Below are positions 1-6,620 of a DNA stretch of 64,000 nt, in pieces. The notes beneath the pieces are model-generated. The model saw nothing but the letters and a program-made list of their open reading frames with translations, was not told the DNA's origin and searched no databases. How positions within the stretch are numbered: position 1 is the first letter of the stretch; the number at the start of each line of letters is the position of its first letter. Position numbers and translations under genes: made by a program. The stretch is taken from NCBI RefSeq assembly GCF_018613065.1, contig NZ_JAGGQW010000031.1, positions 248,001 to 312,000 of the forward strand, read 5' to 3'. Origin of the DNA: Bacillus sp. ISL-7 (GTDB lineage Bacteria > Bacillota > Bacilli > Bacillales_B > DSM-18226).

Positions 1-181
1 CTGTATTTTCAACAAAGATTTTTCGATTAAATGAATCCCTGGTAAATGTTTTTCCGTCACTTTTGAGTTCCGTTAAAGGATAGATCAACACGAAACCTCT
101 TTCTTCCAGGTCCTTTATGGCTTGTTCTGCCTCATGTTTTCTTTGTCGATGGATGGTGACAGGAAAATCTTTTCTTCTCAT
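1..181 (-). CDS. hypothetical phage protein, partial (3' end outside window)
   Basis: The frame is open from an ATG at 181 to the left edge (60 codons) with no stop, and its ATG overlaps the TGA of the RuvC-like gene (ATGA), which indicates translational coupling. The visible N-terminus is basic and polar (MRRKDFPVTIHRQRKHEAEQ), then predicted helix and a beta-like stretch. I do not recognise a family. It is the most downstream visible gene of the leftward early operon. Confidence 0.6.
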   Translation of the reverse strand, partial: MRRKDFPVTIHRQRKHEAEQAIKDLEERGFVLIYPLTELKSDGKTFTRDSFNRKIFVENT

Positions 182-762
182 GCTTTAGCCTTTTTCTTTT
201 TAGGCTTTGCCTCTTTTGGTGCTGGATGAAGTATTTGTTGAATTACTTCTGCTTGAAACTTCGGCAACAACCGAAATGCATTTTGCTCCATCCAAATTTC
301 TTGTGCGATTTGAGACAAAATGTAAGCATCCACCACGTTGTCACTCTTATGCTCATATCCGTAAAGGTCAAATACTGCTTTCATAACTACTCTTTTCTTT
401 TGAGGACCAGTAAGACGTACCATACTCCCTTTTTCGCCAGTCCAACCTGTGACATTTACGAACTTTTTTACGGCGTTTGGTGCAACCTCAAAATAAGGTA
501 GTTTCCTCTTAAATAACTCGTTTCTTATGCCGTGGTGCAGTCCTCCTGCAAACATGGCGCGCTGAGTATCATAAGGAAAACCTTCTATACAAATAAAGTC
601 ACCGGGCTTAACATGGGCTATAATTTCATCGATAAGGGTAATCATCCTTCGCGGATCCTCATCTCCTACTCCAGTGAGTTCTTTTGCCCGATCAACTTGT
701 CCGTTTACATCCAGTGCTACAAATCCGGTTTTCGTGCTAGGATCAATCCCTACAAAGCGCAT
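178..762 (-). CDS. RuvC-like Holliday junction resolvase (phage)
   Basis: This 194-residue protein has the RNase H/RuvC fold signature: GIDPSTKTG at residues 5-13 with catalytic Asp7, a second acidic strand CIEGF with Glu60, and a C-terminal acidic cluster DNVVDAY near residue 140. Phage enzymes of this family resolve Holliday or branched DNA made during replication and recombination before packaging. The C-terminus ends in a lysine-rich tail. A strong ribosome binding site (GAAGGAGGGG) precedes the ATG at 762. It follows the helicase gene in the replication module, which fits the assignment. The exact substrate is inferred from the family. Confidence 0.8.
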   Translation of the reverse strand: MRFVGIDPSTKTGFVALDVNGQVDRAKELTGVGDEDPRRMITLIDEIIAHVKPGDFICIEGFPYDTQRAMFAGGLHHGIRNELFKRKLPYFEVAPNAVKKFVNVTGWTGEKGSMVRLTGPQKKRVVMKAVFDLYGYEHKSDNVVDAYILSQIAQEIWMEQNAFRLLPKFQAEVIQQILHPAPKEAKPKKKKAKA

Positions 763-826
763 CCTTTCCCCTCCTTCTCTGCATTCCGATCTTTAAAGGT
801 CCATTTAGCCAGTCCACCATTTTCAT
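743..826 (-). CDS. possible 27-residue phage microprotein
   Basis: A short frame beginning MKMVDWLNGPLK is preceded by AGCGAGGAA and fills the small gap between the helicase and resolvase genes, overlapping the latter's start. It may be a real small protein or chance; nothing beyond the ribosome binding site and position supports it. Confidence 0.25.
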   Translation of the reverse strand: MKMVDWLNGPLKIGMQRRRGKDALCRD

Positions 827-839
827 TTCCTCGCTTTCA

Positions 840-2126
840 CTATTTAATTTCATCGGGAATTTCTGTGAATTTTTGTTTCCAGTTCATGAAAAGAAGTTTG
901 AATTCATTTACTCCAACGTCTCTTCCTTTAGCGAATGTTTGGATGATTACTTTCCCCTGGGATGTCTTATCCCCTTCGCTCCATAAAAATTCAACTACAT
1001 CAGCATCCTGTTCAATAGAGCTGGATTCTTTTAGATCGGACAGCAACGGGCGACCCCTTTTATCTGATTCCCTTGTCATTTGGGAAAGCATCATAAAGCA
1101 GCAATCCATATCCATGGCAATTTGTTTGGCTTGTCCAGTAACACGTCCAATAGCCAATGCTCGAGTATCACCTTTTGTTTGAGGAATACTCATGATCTGT
1201 AAGTAATCCACTACAATCATGGCAATCTTTCCGTATTTCTTTTTAAATTGCTTTGCTGTAGCTTTAATTTCATCAATAGTTACTCCAGAAGAATCTTGCA
1301 TGTAAATTGGCAAATGTTCATATTCTTCGTAAGCAAAATTGACTAAGGCTTGTTCCTTTTCGTTCAAGTTTTTCATCTTAATTTTTTGATAGGCGATTCC
1401 AGTTTGTGCCGACATCATTCGATCCTTGAGTGCGTTTCTTTTCATTTCTTGGCTCCACACAAGGACCACACCTTGCCTTTGTTTTGCTACACCATAAATC
1501 CTTTGCAAGGCTAAGGCTGTTTTTCCTACTGAAGGACGGCCGGCACTTATAAAAAGCCATCCTCTCCATAATCCTTGAGCCCACTTATCGTATTCATCAA
1601 ATCCGGTCTTAATAAATTCAGCTGGTGTTTTTAAATGGGTGTAGTATTCATCTTTGGTTTCGGAAAAGTTGAGCATTTTGGCATTATCACTTGGTCTCAA
1701 TTCAGTGATTAAGTTTTCAATGCTAGAGAAAAACTCCTCATCAGAATCGTAATCATCCCTAGACATTCCTGAAATAATGTCACCCATATTTCTTGTTCGT
1801 CTTTCCATCGCTTTGGAGCGAACGATTCGAGCGTAATATTCAGTATTGGCGGTAGTAGGACAAGATGCTGCTAGTTTCGATAGGTAAGAAACACCGCCCA
1901 AATCATCTATGTTTCCGAATTTAGCGATTGCATTAGTGACGGTAATAACATCGACTGGTTGACCTTTGTTTTCCAGGTGCCGCATTACCTTGTAAATGGA
2001 TTGATGACGTGGAACCAAGAAATCACGTTCTTCGAGAAAAGTAATGTCATCCAACACTGAAGCTTCAAGGAATATAGCGCCAAGGACAGACTGTTCGGCC
2101 TCTATGTCAGGTCCATTTGAATTCAC
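840..2126 (-). CDS. phage replicative DNA helicase, DnaB type
   Basis: This is a RecA-fold hexameric helicase. The N-terminal DnaB domain begins with the conserved EAEQSVLGAIFLE segment, followed by Walker A (GRPSVGKTALA) near residue 200 and Walker B (IVVDYLQIM) near residue 310; arginine-rich motif 4 lies downstream. At about 428 residues it matches phage DnaB homologues. It would unwind the fork at the phage origin and pairs with the initiator encoded immediately upstream. I chose the GTG at 2126, which has GGTGGTGA upstream; an ATG at 2141 is the alternative. Either start overlaps the end of the initiator gene, indicating coupling. Confidence 0.85.
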   Translation of the reverse strand: MNSNGPDIEAEQSVLGAIFLEASVLDDITFLEERDFLVPRHQSIYKVMRHLENKGQPVDVITVTNAIAKFGNIDDLGGVSYLSKLAASCPTTANTEYYARIVRSKAMERRTRNMGDIISGMSRDDYDSDEEFFSSIENLITELRPSDNAKMLNFSETKDEYYTHLKTPAEFIKTGFDEYDKWAQGLWRGWLFISAGRPSVGKTALALQRIYGVAKQRQGVVLVWSQEMKRNALKDRMMSAQTGIAYQKIKMKNLNEKEQALVNFAYEEYEHLPIYMQDSSGVTIDEIKATAKQFKKKYGKIAMIVVDYLQIMSIPQTKGDTRALAIGRVTGQAKQIAMDMDCCFMMLSQMTRESDKRGRPLLSDLKESSSIEQDADVVEFLWSEGDKTSQGKVIIQTFAKGRDVGVNEFKLLFMNWKQKFTEIPDEIK

Positions 2127-2967
2127 CTGGATCACCACCATTTGCACACCATTTTTGGAACTCAATATCTTTATCTCTTGTATCTATTGGTTGTATTGGT
2201 TTTGATATTTTAGTTTTTTGAGAGTTTTTCATTTTAATTGCAAGTTCGCCAAACTTGTCCCTAAACTTTTTAGCTGATAAAACATTTGTTTTCCAAAAGT
2301 CATCTTGCGTTACCCAATCCATGACAGCAAGGATTTGTTTTTTGTCGGTAACTCCATCCAGTTCAACTAACTTTCTAAAGTCATCAGCCCATTTTTGGAG
2401 CTTTACTTTCTTGAGTAAATGTTGCACCCCAGCTTCTTCTGCTACATCTGAAACTTTGTCAAAAAAGTAAAGAGCCATTTTAAAATAAGAGCTGTCCTCG
2501 TCATACGTTTTTTGTTGACGAGTATTTTTTTTATTATTTTCTTTAATCTTTTCTTTCTTGGTACCACAACTGTGGGACGATATCGTACTACAGGTAGTGG
2601 ACGATAAAGTACTACTATTGTGGGACGATGGTTGATGTACTACATTTGTAGGACGTTCTTGCCATTCTTCGTAGTTCTTGTTGAAGCTCAAAACCCTTCC
2701 CCTCCTTGAACCAACCCCAACGACACTAACAATCTTACGATCTATTAAAGCGGTGAGCTCTCGGTCGACATGACTTTTCCTGGTGTCTATCGCTTCAGAG
2801 AGAAAAGCTAGTGATAATTCGTGCTGTTTCCTCCGGAAGCCATATGTATACCGCCATATCACCAAGACGATTCGCATCTGTGTGCCGTTGAGATCGGTTT
2901 TTGAGATGTTTTCTAAAATCTCATTAGCAACCTGTGTATAACCATTTTTAGTTTGTGGGTTTGCCAT
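2107..2967 (-). CDS. phage replication initiation protein (lambda O / DnaD-like)
   Basis: This is a 286-residue protein. Residues 1-85 resemble the Phage_rep_O winged-helix domain (MANPQTKNGYTQVANEILE, with an aromatic IWRYTYGFRRK helix), which binds origin DNA. A low-complexity Ser/Thr/His-rich linker at about residues 105-140 is encoded by the iteron-like repeats described separately. The C-terminal part (about 160-286) is DnaD-like and probably loads the helicase encoded next. The ribosome binding site is AGGATGATTACTC before the ATG. Having the origin inside the initiator gene parallels lambda O. Function is assigned from domain resemblance and position. Confidence 0.75.
   Translation of the reverse strand: MANPQTKNGYTQVANEILENISKTDLNGTQMRIVLVIWRYTYGFRRKQHELSLAFLSEAIDTRKSHVDRELTALIDRKIVSVVGVGSRRGRVLSFNKNYEEWQERPTNVVHQPSSHNSSTLSSTTCSTISSHSCGTKKEKIKENNKKNTRQQKTYDEDSSYFKMALYFFDKVSDVAEEAGVQHLLKKVKLQKWADDFRKLVELDGVTDKKQILAVMDWVTQDDFWKTNVLSAKKFRDKFGELAIKMKNSQKTKISKPIQPIDTRDKDIEFQKWCANGGDPGEFKWT
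2561..2658. repeat. four iterons, candidate phage replication origin
   Basis: Four direct repeats start with GTAC at 2561, 2585, 2609 and 2637 (spacing 24, 24 and 28 bp). The unit is roughly GTACYACANNTGTGGGACGAT. Most copies also contain a short inverted repeat such as CCACA-AC-TGTGG or CTACA-TT-TGTAG. They sit inside the initiator gene and abut a pyrimidine/AT-rich stretch (about 2515-2560) that could be the unwinding element. The arrangement is that of lambda-type origins, with the initiator binding iterons in its own gene. Confidence 0.7.
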
Positions 2968-2982
2968 GAGTAATCATCCTGT

Positions 2983-3222
2983 CTATTTTGCTTTCTCCAA
3001 CTCTTTTAATTTATGAACTGCTTCACACGAAGCTTTTAATGCACTAGCTAGGGTATTGATACAAAAATTCAGCGTTTCAATTTCCGTATTCTTTTTATTA
3101 ATTGTTGCAGTAAGGCTTTTAACTAATCCATGGGCAAGTTCCTTTTGTTCCTTTTCTTTGTTTAGCCTGGCAAGGTAGTATTCTTCAATGAATTTCCACT
3201 CTGTTTCTTCTTGTGTTTCCAT
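2983..3222 (-). CDS. hypothetical coiled-coil phage protein
   Basis: This 79-residue, charged, probably all-helical protein has heptad-like leucines and alanines (for example TLASALKASCEAVHKLKELE). It has a strong ribosome binding site (GGAGGTGGTTTGA) and lies directly between the initiator and the metallo-beta-lactamase-fold gene. I do not recognise a family; a small phage structural or accessory role is possible. Confidence 0.6.
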   Translation of the reverse strand: METQEETEWKFIEEYYLARLNKEKEQKELAHGLVKSLTATINKKNTEIETLNFCINTLASALKASCEAVHKLKELEKAK

Positions 3223-3966
3223 TCAAACCACCTCCAAAAAATAATGTGTTCCAGCTTTAAAACTTTTTCTAGCTAATGCTCTTTTAACCGTCATTTCAGC
3301 CAGTGCAGGCATGTTATTTTTGCTCGATAAATGTGTAAGGTATATTTGCTCCCCCAAGCCCATAATCAGCTTAGAAAGGGTTTCTGCAGTCTGCTCATTG
3401 CTCAAGTGACCAATATGAGATATGATTCTAGCTTTCACGCTGTTAGGATAATCGGACACTTCGACCATGGAAGGTTCATGATTTGCCTCGATGATATAAA
3501 TGTTTGAGAACTCCATCGCTGAAAGCATCTCAGGATCAACGTGACCTGTATCTAAGCAAACTGAACATTTCTGCCCTTCATAGTCACTGATTACATATCC
3601 AAGCGGGCTGTAAGCGTCATGGTGGGTCTTGAAGGACTCAATGTACCAATCATCAATGTTGATATCAGATCCTGCTTTAATAGGTCGCTGTAAGTCCACA
3701 TCCAAGCCCTTTATAGATTTCCATTCACCTTCTGCTGCATAAACTGGAATCTTATATTTGTTAGCCAGTGGTAGACCCTTCACGTGATCACTATGAGCAT
3801 GAGTGATCAACATTGCTCTAATCGAATCTGGACGAATACCTACATCAAGTAGCCGTTTTTCAACCTTCGTTTTAGCTATCCCTATATCGACTAGAATGGT
3901 AGATTCTGAGGACTGAAGAGCAATACAATTTCCTTGTGACCCAGAAGCTAAGATGTCTATTTTCAT
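3223..3966 (-). CDS. metallo-beta-lactamase-fold hydrolase (phage)
   Basis: This 247-residue protein has the metallo-beta-lactamase signature HAHSDH near residue 57 and later conserved His and Asp residues (LDTGHVDPEM, IEANHEP, SHIGHLSNEQ) that would hold two zinc ions. It resembles the YycJ/WalJ branch, putative single-strand DNA exonucleases. It lies in a phage replication-recombination operon next to recT and an HNH nuclease, so a nucleic-acid substrate is likely, but this is inference. Its ATG overlaps the end of the upstream HNH gene by four bases; GAGGTGG is the ribosome binding site. Confidence 0.75.
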   Translation of the reverse strand: MKIDILASGSQGNCIALQSSESTILVDIGIAKTKVEKRLLDVGIRPDSIRAMLITHAHSDHVKGLPLANKYKIPVYAAEGEWKSIKGLDVDLQRPIKAGSDINIDDWYIESFKTHHDAYSPLGYVISDYEGQKCSVCLDTGHVDPEMLSAMEFSNIYIIEANHEPSMVEVSDYPNSVKARIISHIGHLSNEQTAETLSKLIMGLGEQIYLTHLSSKNNMPALAEMTVKRALARKSFKAGTHYFLEVV

Positions 3967-4490
3967 ACGACCACCTCGCTATAAGGGAGCAATTCAGCCC
4001 TTTTTATTTTTGCAAGTCTAATCGCTTCTTCTTTTGAATTGCACCTTTTAAAGAAAATTTTTCTGTCGTTTAATGTAATTCCAACTGACCACTTTTGTCT
4101 TTCAATGCAGAAGTAGACATTTAAGCAGCCGGCTTTATTATTTTTTAGAGGACCTTTTCTGTTTTGGTTGTTTTGGCTATTATTCACTTTCCTTAGATTC
4201 ATAGATTGCCTATTGTCTAAAGGATTATGATTGATATGATCAACTTGTAAAGAAGGATGGACACCAGTGATCCACCGGTGAAGACGGAAACTGGTGCGAT
4301 GTTCATTAATTGTCTTTTGGCCACAAACATAAATCCCTCCCGTCTTTGGGCATCTCCATCCATACCAGGTACCGGTAAATTCTCTTGCTTTTGGAAGGTC
4401 TGTTGAGTCAATAAGCGTTTCGATAATTTGTCCATTAAACTTAATGAAAATAGCCGTAACTTCACCACGAATTTCATACTCGTTTTTCAT
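3963..4490 (-). CDS. HNH endonuclease with AP2-type DNA-binding domain
   Basis: The central part carries an HNH core (VDHINHNPLDNR, then LRKVNNSQNNQNR) at about residues 95-125. The C-terminal part is AP2-like: a NVYF...WSVGITLNDRKIFFKRC strand pattern followed by a helix. This architecture is typical of free-standing phage homing endonucleases that nick or cut a specific site in related phages. It is squeezed into the operon with four-base overlaps on both sides, so it is translated with its neighbours. It may be a selfish insert or may have been co-opted for packaging or replication. Confidence 0.75.
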   Translation of the reverse strand: MKNEYEIRGEVTAIFIKFNGQIIETLIDSTDLPKAREFTGTWYGWRCPKTGGIYVCGQKTINEHRTSFRLHRWITGVHPSLQVDHINHNPLDNRQSMNLRKVNNSQNNQNRKGPLKNNKAGCLNVYFCIERQKWSVGITLNDRKIFFKRCNSKEEAIRLAKIKRAELLPYSEVVV

Positions 4491-4642
4491 AAGTTCACCT
4501 TATGTTCTTTCCAGAACCATTCTTTGATTTCCTCATATTCTTCTTCAGTGATTTCCCACGTTTCAAGAAGCTCCATGAGGGAATATCTCCTGGCTTCTTT
4601 CATGACTGCATACATGAATTGATTTAACTTCCCAGGTTTCAT
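4487..4642 (-). CDS. hypothetical small phage protein
   Basis: This 51-residue protein begins MKPGKLNQFMYAVMKEARR. I chose the ATG at 4642 because GAGGTGGAACAA lies just upstream; an earlier in-frame ATG at 4672 would overlap recT more. The C-terminal half is acidic and aromatic (EEEYEEIKEWFWKEH). No family is recognised. It overlaps the HNH gene start by four bases. Confidence 0.55.
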   Translation of the reverse strand: MKPGKLNQFMYAVMKEARRYSLMELLETWEITEEEYEEIKEWFWKEHKVNL

Positions 4643-4652
4643 TTGTTCCACC

Positions 4653-5555
4653 TCAGTCCAATAAATCGCCATAAGCGGATTGTGCTTCCTGCATTTCGAT
4701 GTGCATGTCCAGTAATTGACTTAAGCCAACATAATCAGATAAGGTCCCTTTAAAGTTAGGCACATGAGTATCCATGTATTCTTTTTGATTTTCTTTTTCA
4801 ATCCCAGCTTTTTTAAACTTCTTAGAAATTTCCGAACGAACCGCTTTAATCTTTGAAGCATCATCATCTTGCTGTAGCTGTTGCTTAGGTGGTGCATCAA
4901 TTACATCTTGGCTAGGTGTGATATCTTTTCTAGTTTGCGGCTTATATTCAGGAATGCTGTTTCCCTGTTCTCCGTGAGAAATAGTTTCATCATCAAACTC
5001 AAGACCATACTGTTTTTTTAGGGCACGTTGCTGCACATGCTTCCCGAACATATCCGATGTCCATTTATTCCAGTTGTCTTTGTTTTGTCCAGTGAACATA
5101 TGGGCCACTTCTTCAATGTCCATTACCACTGTTACAGGGCGGTGACCATCACGATAGGCAATGGAGTATGCTCCGATAATCTTTCCTCTTGGAAATCCGA
5201 TTTCATGAAGAACAACTTCCATTTCCTTTGTTTCCTTGTTCATTGCGATTTTAAATTCATCATTCTCGTGGACCATTTGGGTATCTGGCGGCTGAAAGCC
5301 TTCCATCGCCCTCGCTTTTGCTAAATAGGCCTCAGCTGCAAATTGAATTCGAGCAGTGTTGCCATACTTGATAAAGAAAATCTCGTTTTTGAATGGATCC
5401 AACCCATAGGATGCAGCTTTGTGAGCGAACAATAAGAACTCAGTATCTGTTGCTGTTGGAGCGATTGAAGTTCTAATGACCTCTAATACTTGAGGAGCAA
5501 ATGCCTCTGTGATCTGCGGTGTTAATGGTAATGTTGCTAATTGGTTTTTTGACAT
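4653..5555 (-). CDS. recT: RecT/Bet family single-strand annealing protein
   Basis: This 300-residue protein begins with the characteristic Bet/RecT N-terminal pattern (LAFAHKAASYGLDPFKNEIFF-like, residues about 45-65) and a conserved core with a FPRGKIIGAYSIAYRDG segment; the C-terminal 80 residues are charged and variable. The family coats single-stranded DNA and anneals complementary strands in phage recombination. No dedicated RecE exonuclease is visible beside it; the metallo-beta-lactamase-fold protein or the SMC-like ATPase upstream could belong to the same recombination set. The ribosome binding site GGAGG lies within the last codons of the preceding gene. Confidence 0.85.
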   Translation of the reverse strand: MSKNQLATLPLTPQITEAFAPQVLEVIRTSIAPTATDTEFLLFAHKAASYGLDPFKNEIFFIKYGNTARIQFAAEAYLAKARAMEGFQPPDTQMVHENDEFKIAMNKETKEMEVVLHEIGFPRGKIIGAYSIAYRDGHRPVTVVMDIEEVAHMFTGQNKDNWNKWTSDMFGKHVQQRALKKQYGLEFDDETISHGEQGNSIPEYKPQTRKDITPSQDVIDAPPKQQLQQDDDASKIKAVRSEISKKFKKAGIEKENQKEYMDTHVPNFKGTLSDYVGLSQLLDMHIEMQEAQSAYGDLLD

Positions 5556-5556
5556 T

Positions 5557-6018
5557 TTAGATAACCTCCGATTTATATTTTTCTTTCATCAAAAATTCAT
5601 CTGCAATAATTGCTATAAAATCTGCATTAGTAGGCCTCGAATTAAAATTCGCTGAATAAAAAGGGTGTAGCAGATTTTTCTTATAAGATGCTTCTATTCC
5701 GTGTCTAATGGCTCTTTCCACTCGGCTAGGAGTTGTTTTGAACTTATTAGCAATATTCGGATATAAAACAGTTGAAAAGGTACCAATTAAATCAGGGTCT
5801 TCATACACTTCTTTGATTGCTACTTTCAGGTATGAATAGCCAAGCAACTTTGTTGGCAGTTTTATATCGTGTAAAAATGCAGTTATCTTTCCTTCGATTC
5901 CAATCTCATTATCCTGGTAAGACAACTTGTTCCTTGAACCAGCAATTTCTTGTACAATCGATTTTAGTTCCGCTACTTCTTTTCTGAGTTTTAATACTTC
6001 CAAAAGAATTTCGCTCAT
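5557..6018 (-). CDS. stand-alone Spo0A C-terminal DNA-binding domain protein (phage)
   Basis: Residues about 40-150 match the effector domain of the sporulation master regulator Spo0A nearly end to end: a helix with LLGYSYLKVAIKEVY, then DLIGTFSTVLYPNIA, then the recognition-helix block TPSRVERAIRHGIEAS, and a final PTNADFIAIIADEF helix. The receiver domain of Spo0A is absent and replaced by about 35 residues of probable coiled coil. It could bind Spo0A boxes independently of phosphorylation, compete with host Spo0A, or regulate phage genes. It lies between recT and a YqaI-like gene. The fold assignment is strong; the role is inferred. Confidence 0.85.
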   Translation of the reverse strand: MSEILLEVLKLRKEVAELKSIVQEIAGSRNKLSYQDNEIGIEGKITAFLHDIKLPTKLLGYSYLKVAIKEVYEDPDLIGTFSTVLYPNIANKFKTTPSRVERAIRHGIEASYKKNLLHPFYSANFNSRPTNADFIAIIADEFLMKEKYKSEVI

Positions 6019-6029
6019 TGCCTACCCTC

Positions 6030-6248
6030 CTAATCTGCTGTTTTAAAAACCCAGCCAAGAACTTCAATTTGGTAATCCTCCACATTGCTTTCAAGTAACA
6101 AATCCCCGTTTGGTAACTCGATGTAGCTGGCACCCTTTAAAATTTCATGGTCCATGACATCTGTTCCAAAATGATCTGGTTGAGCAACCACATTGGCATA
6201 ACCTGTTTTATTAACTTGAGTAATCGATGGATGTTCTAAATCAGGCAA
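6030..6248 (-). CDS. YqaI-like small phage protein
   Basis: This 72-residue acidic protein has the layout of B. subtilis skin-element YqaI: a Pro-rich N-terminus (DLEHPSITQVN), a central DHFGTDVMDHE segment, and a C-terminal ILKGASYIELPNGDLLLESN part ending in LGWVFK. Such proteins commonly precede the recombination genes of Bacillus phages. Their function is unknown. Confidence 0.5.
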   Translation of the reverse strand: MPDLEHPSITQVNKTGYANVVAQPDHFGTDVMDHEILKGASYIELPNGDLLLESNVEDYQIEVLGWVFKTAD

Positions 6249-6260
6249 TCTAAAAACCTC

Positions 6261-6455
6261 CTATTTCCGATTTTGGCGGCGGGATTGCTTAGCAATCTGC
6301 TTCCGCTTCTTTCGCCGAGAACGTTCTTTCGCAGGGACATAAGTGTTTGTTTCACCGTTGTTTTTCATAAAGGCTAATTCCTTATAAGCAGCTGATTGTT
6401 GAGCAACACGGAAAGCTTGCATTTTATCTTTGAAAAATTTGATTGGATTTAACAT
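6261..6455 (-). CDS. small very basic phage protein
   Basis: This 64-residue protein has a C-terminal Lys/Arg block (AKERSRRKKRKQIAKQSRRQ), suggesting nucleic-acid binding. The ribosome binding site TTAGGAGGAAA precedes the ATG. No family is recognised. Confidence 0.55.
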   Translation of the reverse strand: MLNPIKFFKDKMQAFRVAQQSAAYKELAFMKNNGETNTYVPAKERSRRKKRKQIAKQSRRQNRK

Positions 6456-6469
6456 TTTGTATTTTCCTC

Positions 6470-6620
6470 CTAAATTAAAATGGTTTTTGTAGTGCCTGTT
6501 TCCCGGTGAACAAGGATCATTTGGTCAGTTTGATTTTTAACAATCAACCATATCAGGATTAAATCCTGCTTCTTTAACTTTTTTCTTTTGGTTTCGTGTA
6601 GGTCTCTTTCCATTTTTCAT
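6470..6620 (-). pseudogene. frameshifted DUF6906-like phage gene
   Basis: From the ATG at 6620 the frame reads MKNGKRPTRNQKKKVKEAGF then NPD and stops 27 codons in. In the next frame it continues as WLIVKNQTDQMILVHRETG and TTKTILI to a TAG at 6470-6472. The two halves together match the usual small DUF6906 layout (KRPT...KQK...AG-NP-WLVVKN...HRETG). The shift falls at GATATGG, just before the conserved Trp. The ATG overlaps the stop of the ATPase gene. It may be a real mutation, a sequencing error or a programmed shift. Confidence 0.6.

Noticed and set aside
532..1182. 216-residue plus-strand frame
   Set aside because: Lies antisense to the resolvase and helicase genes, has no ribosome binding site and odd composition; a shadow of the coding strand.
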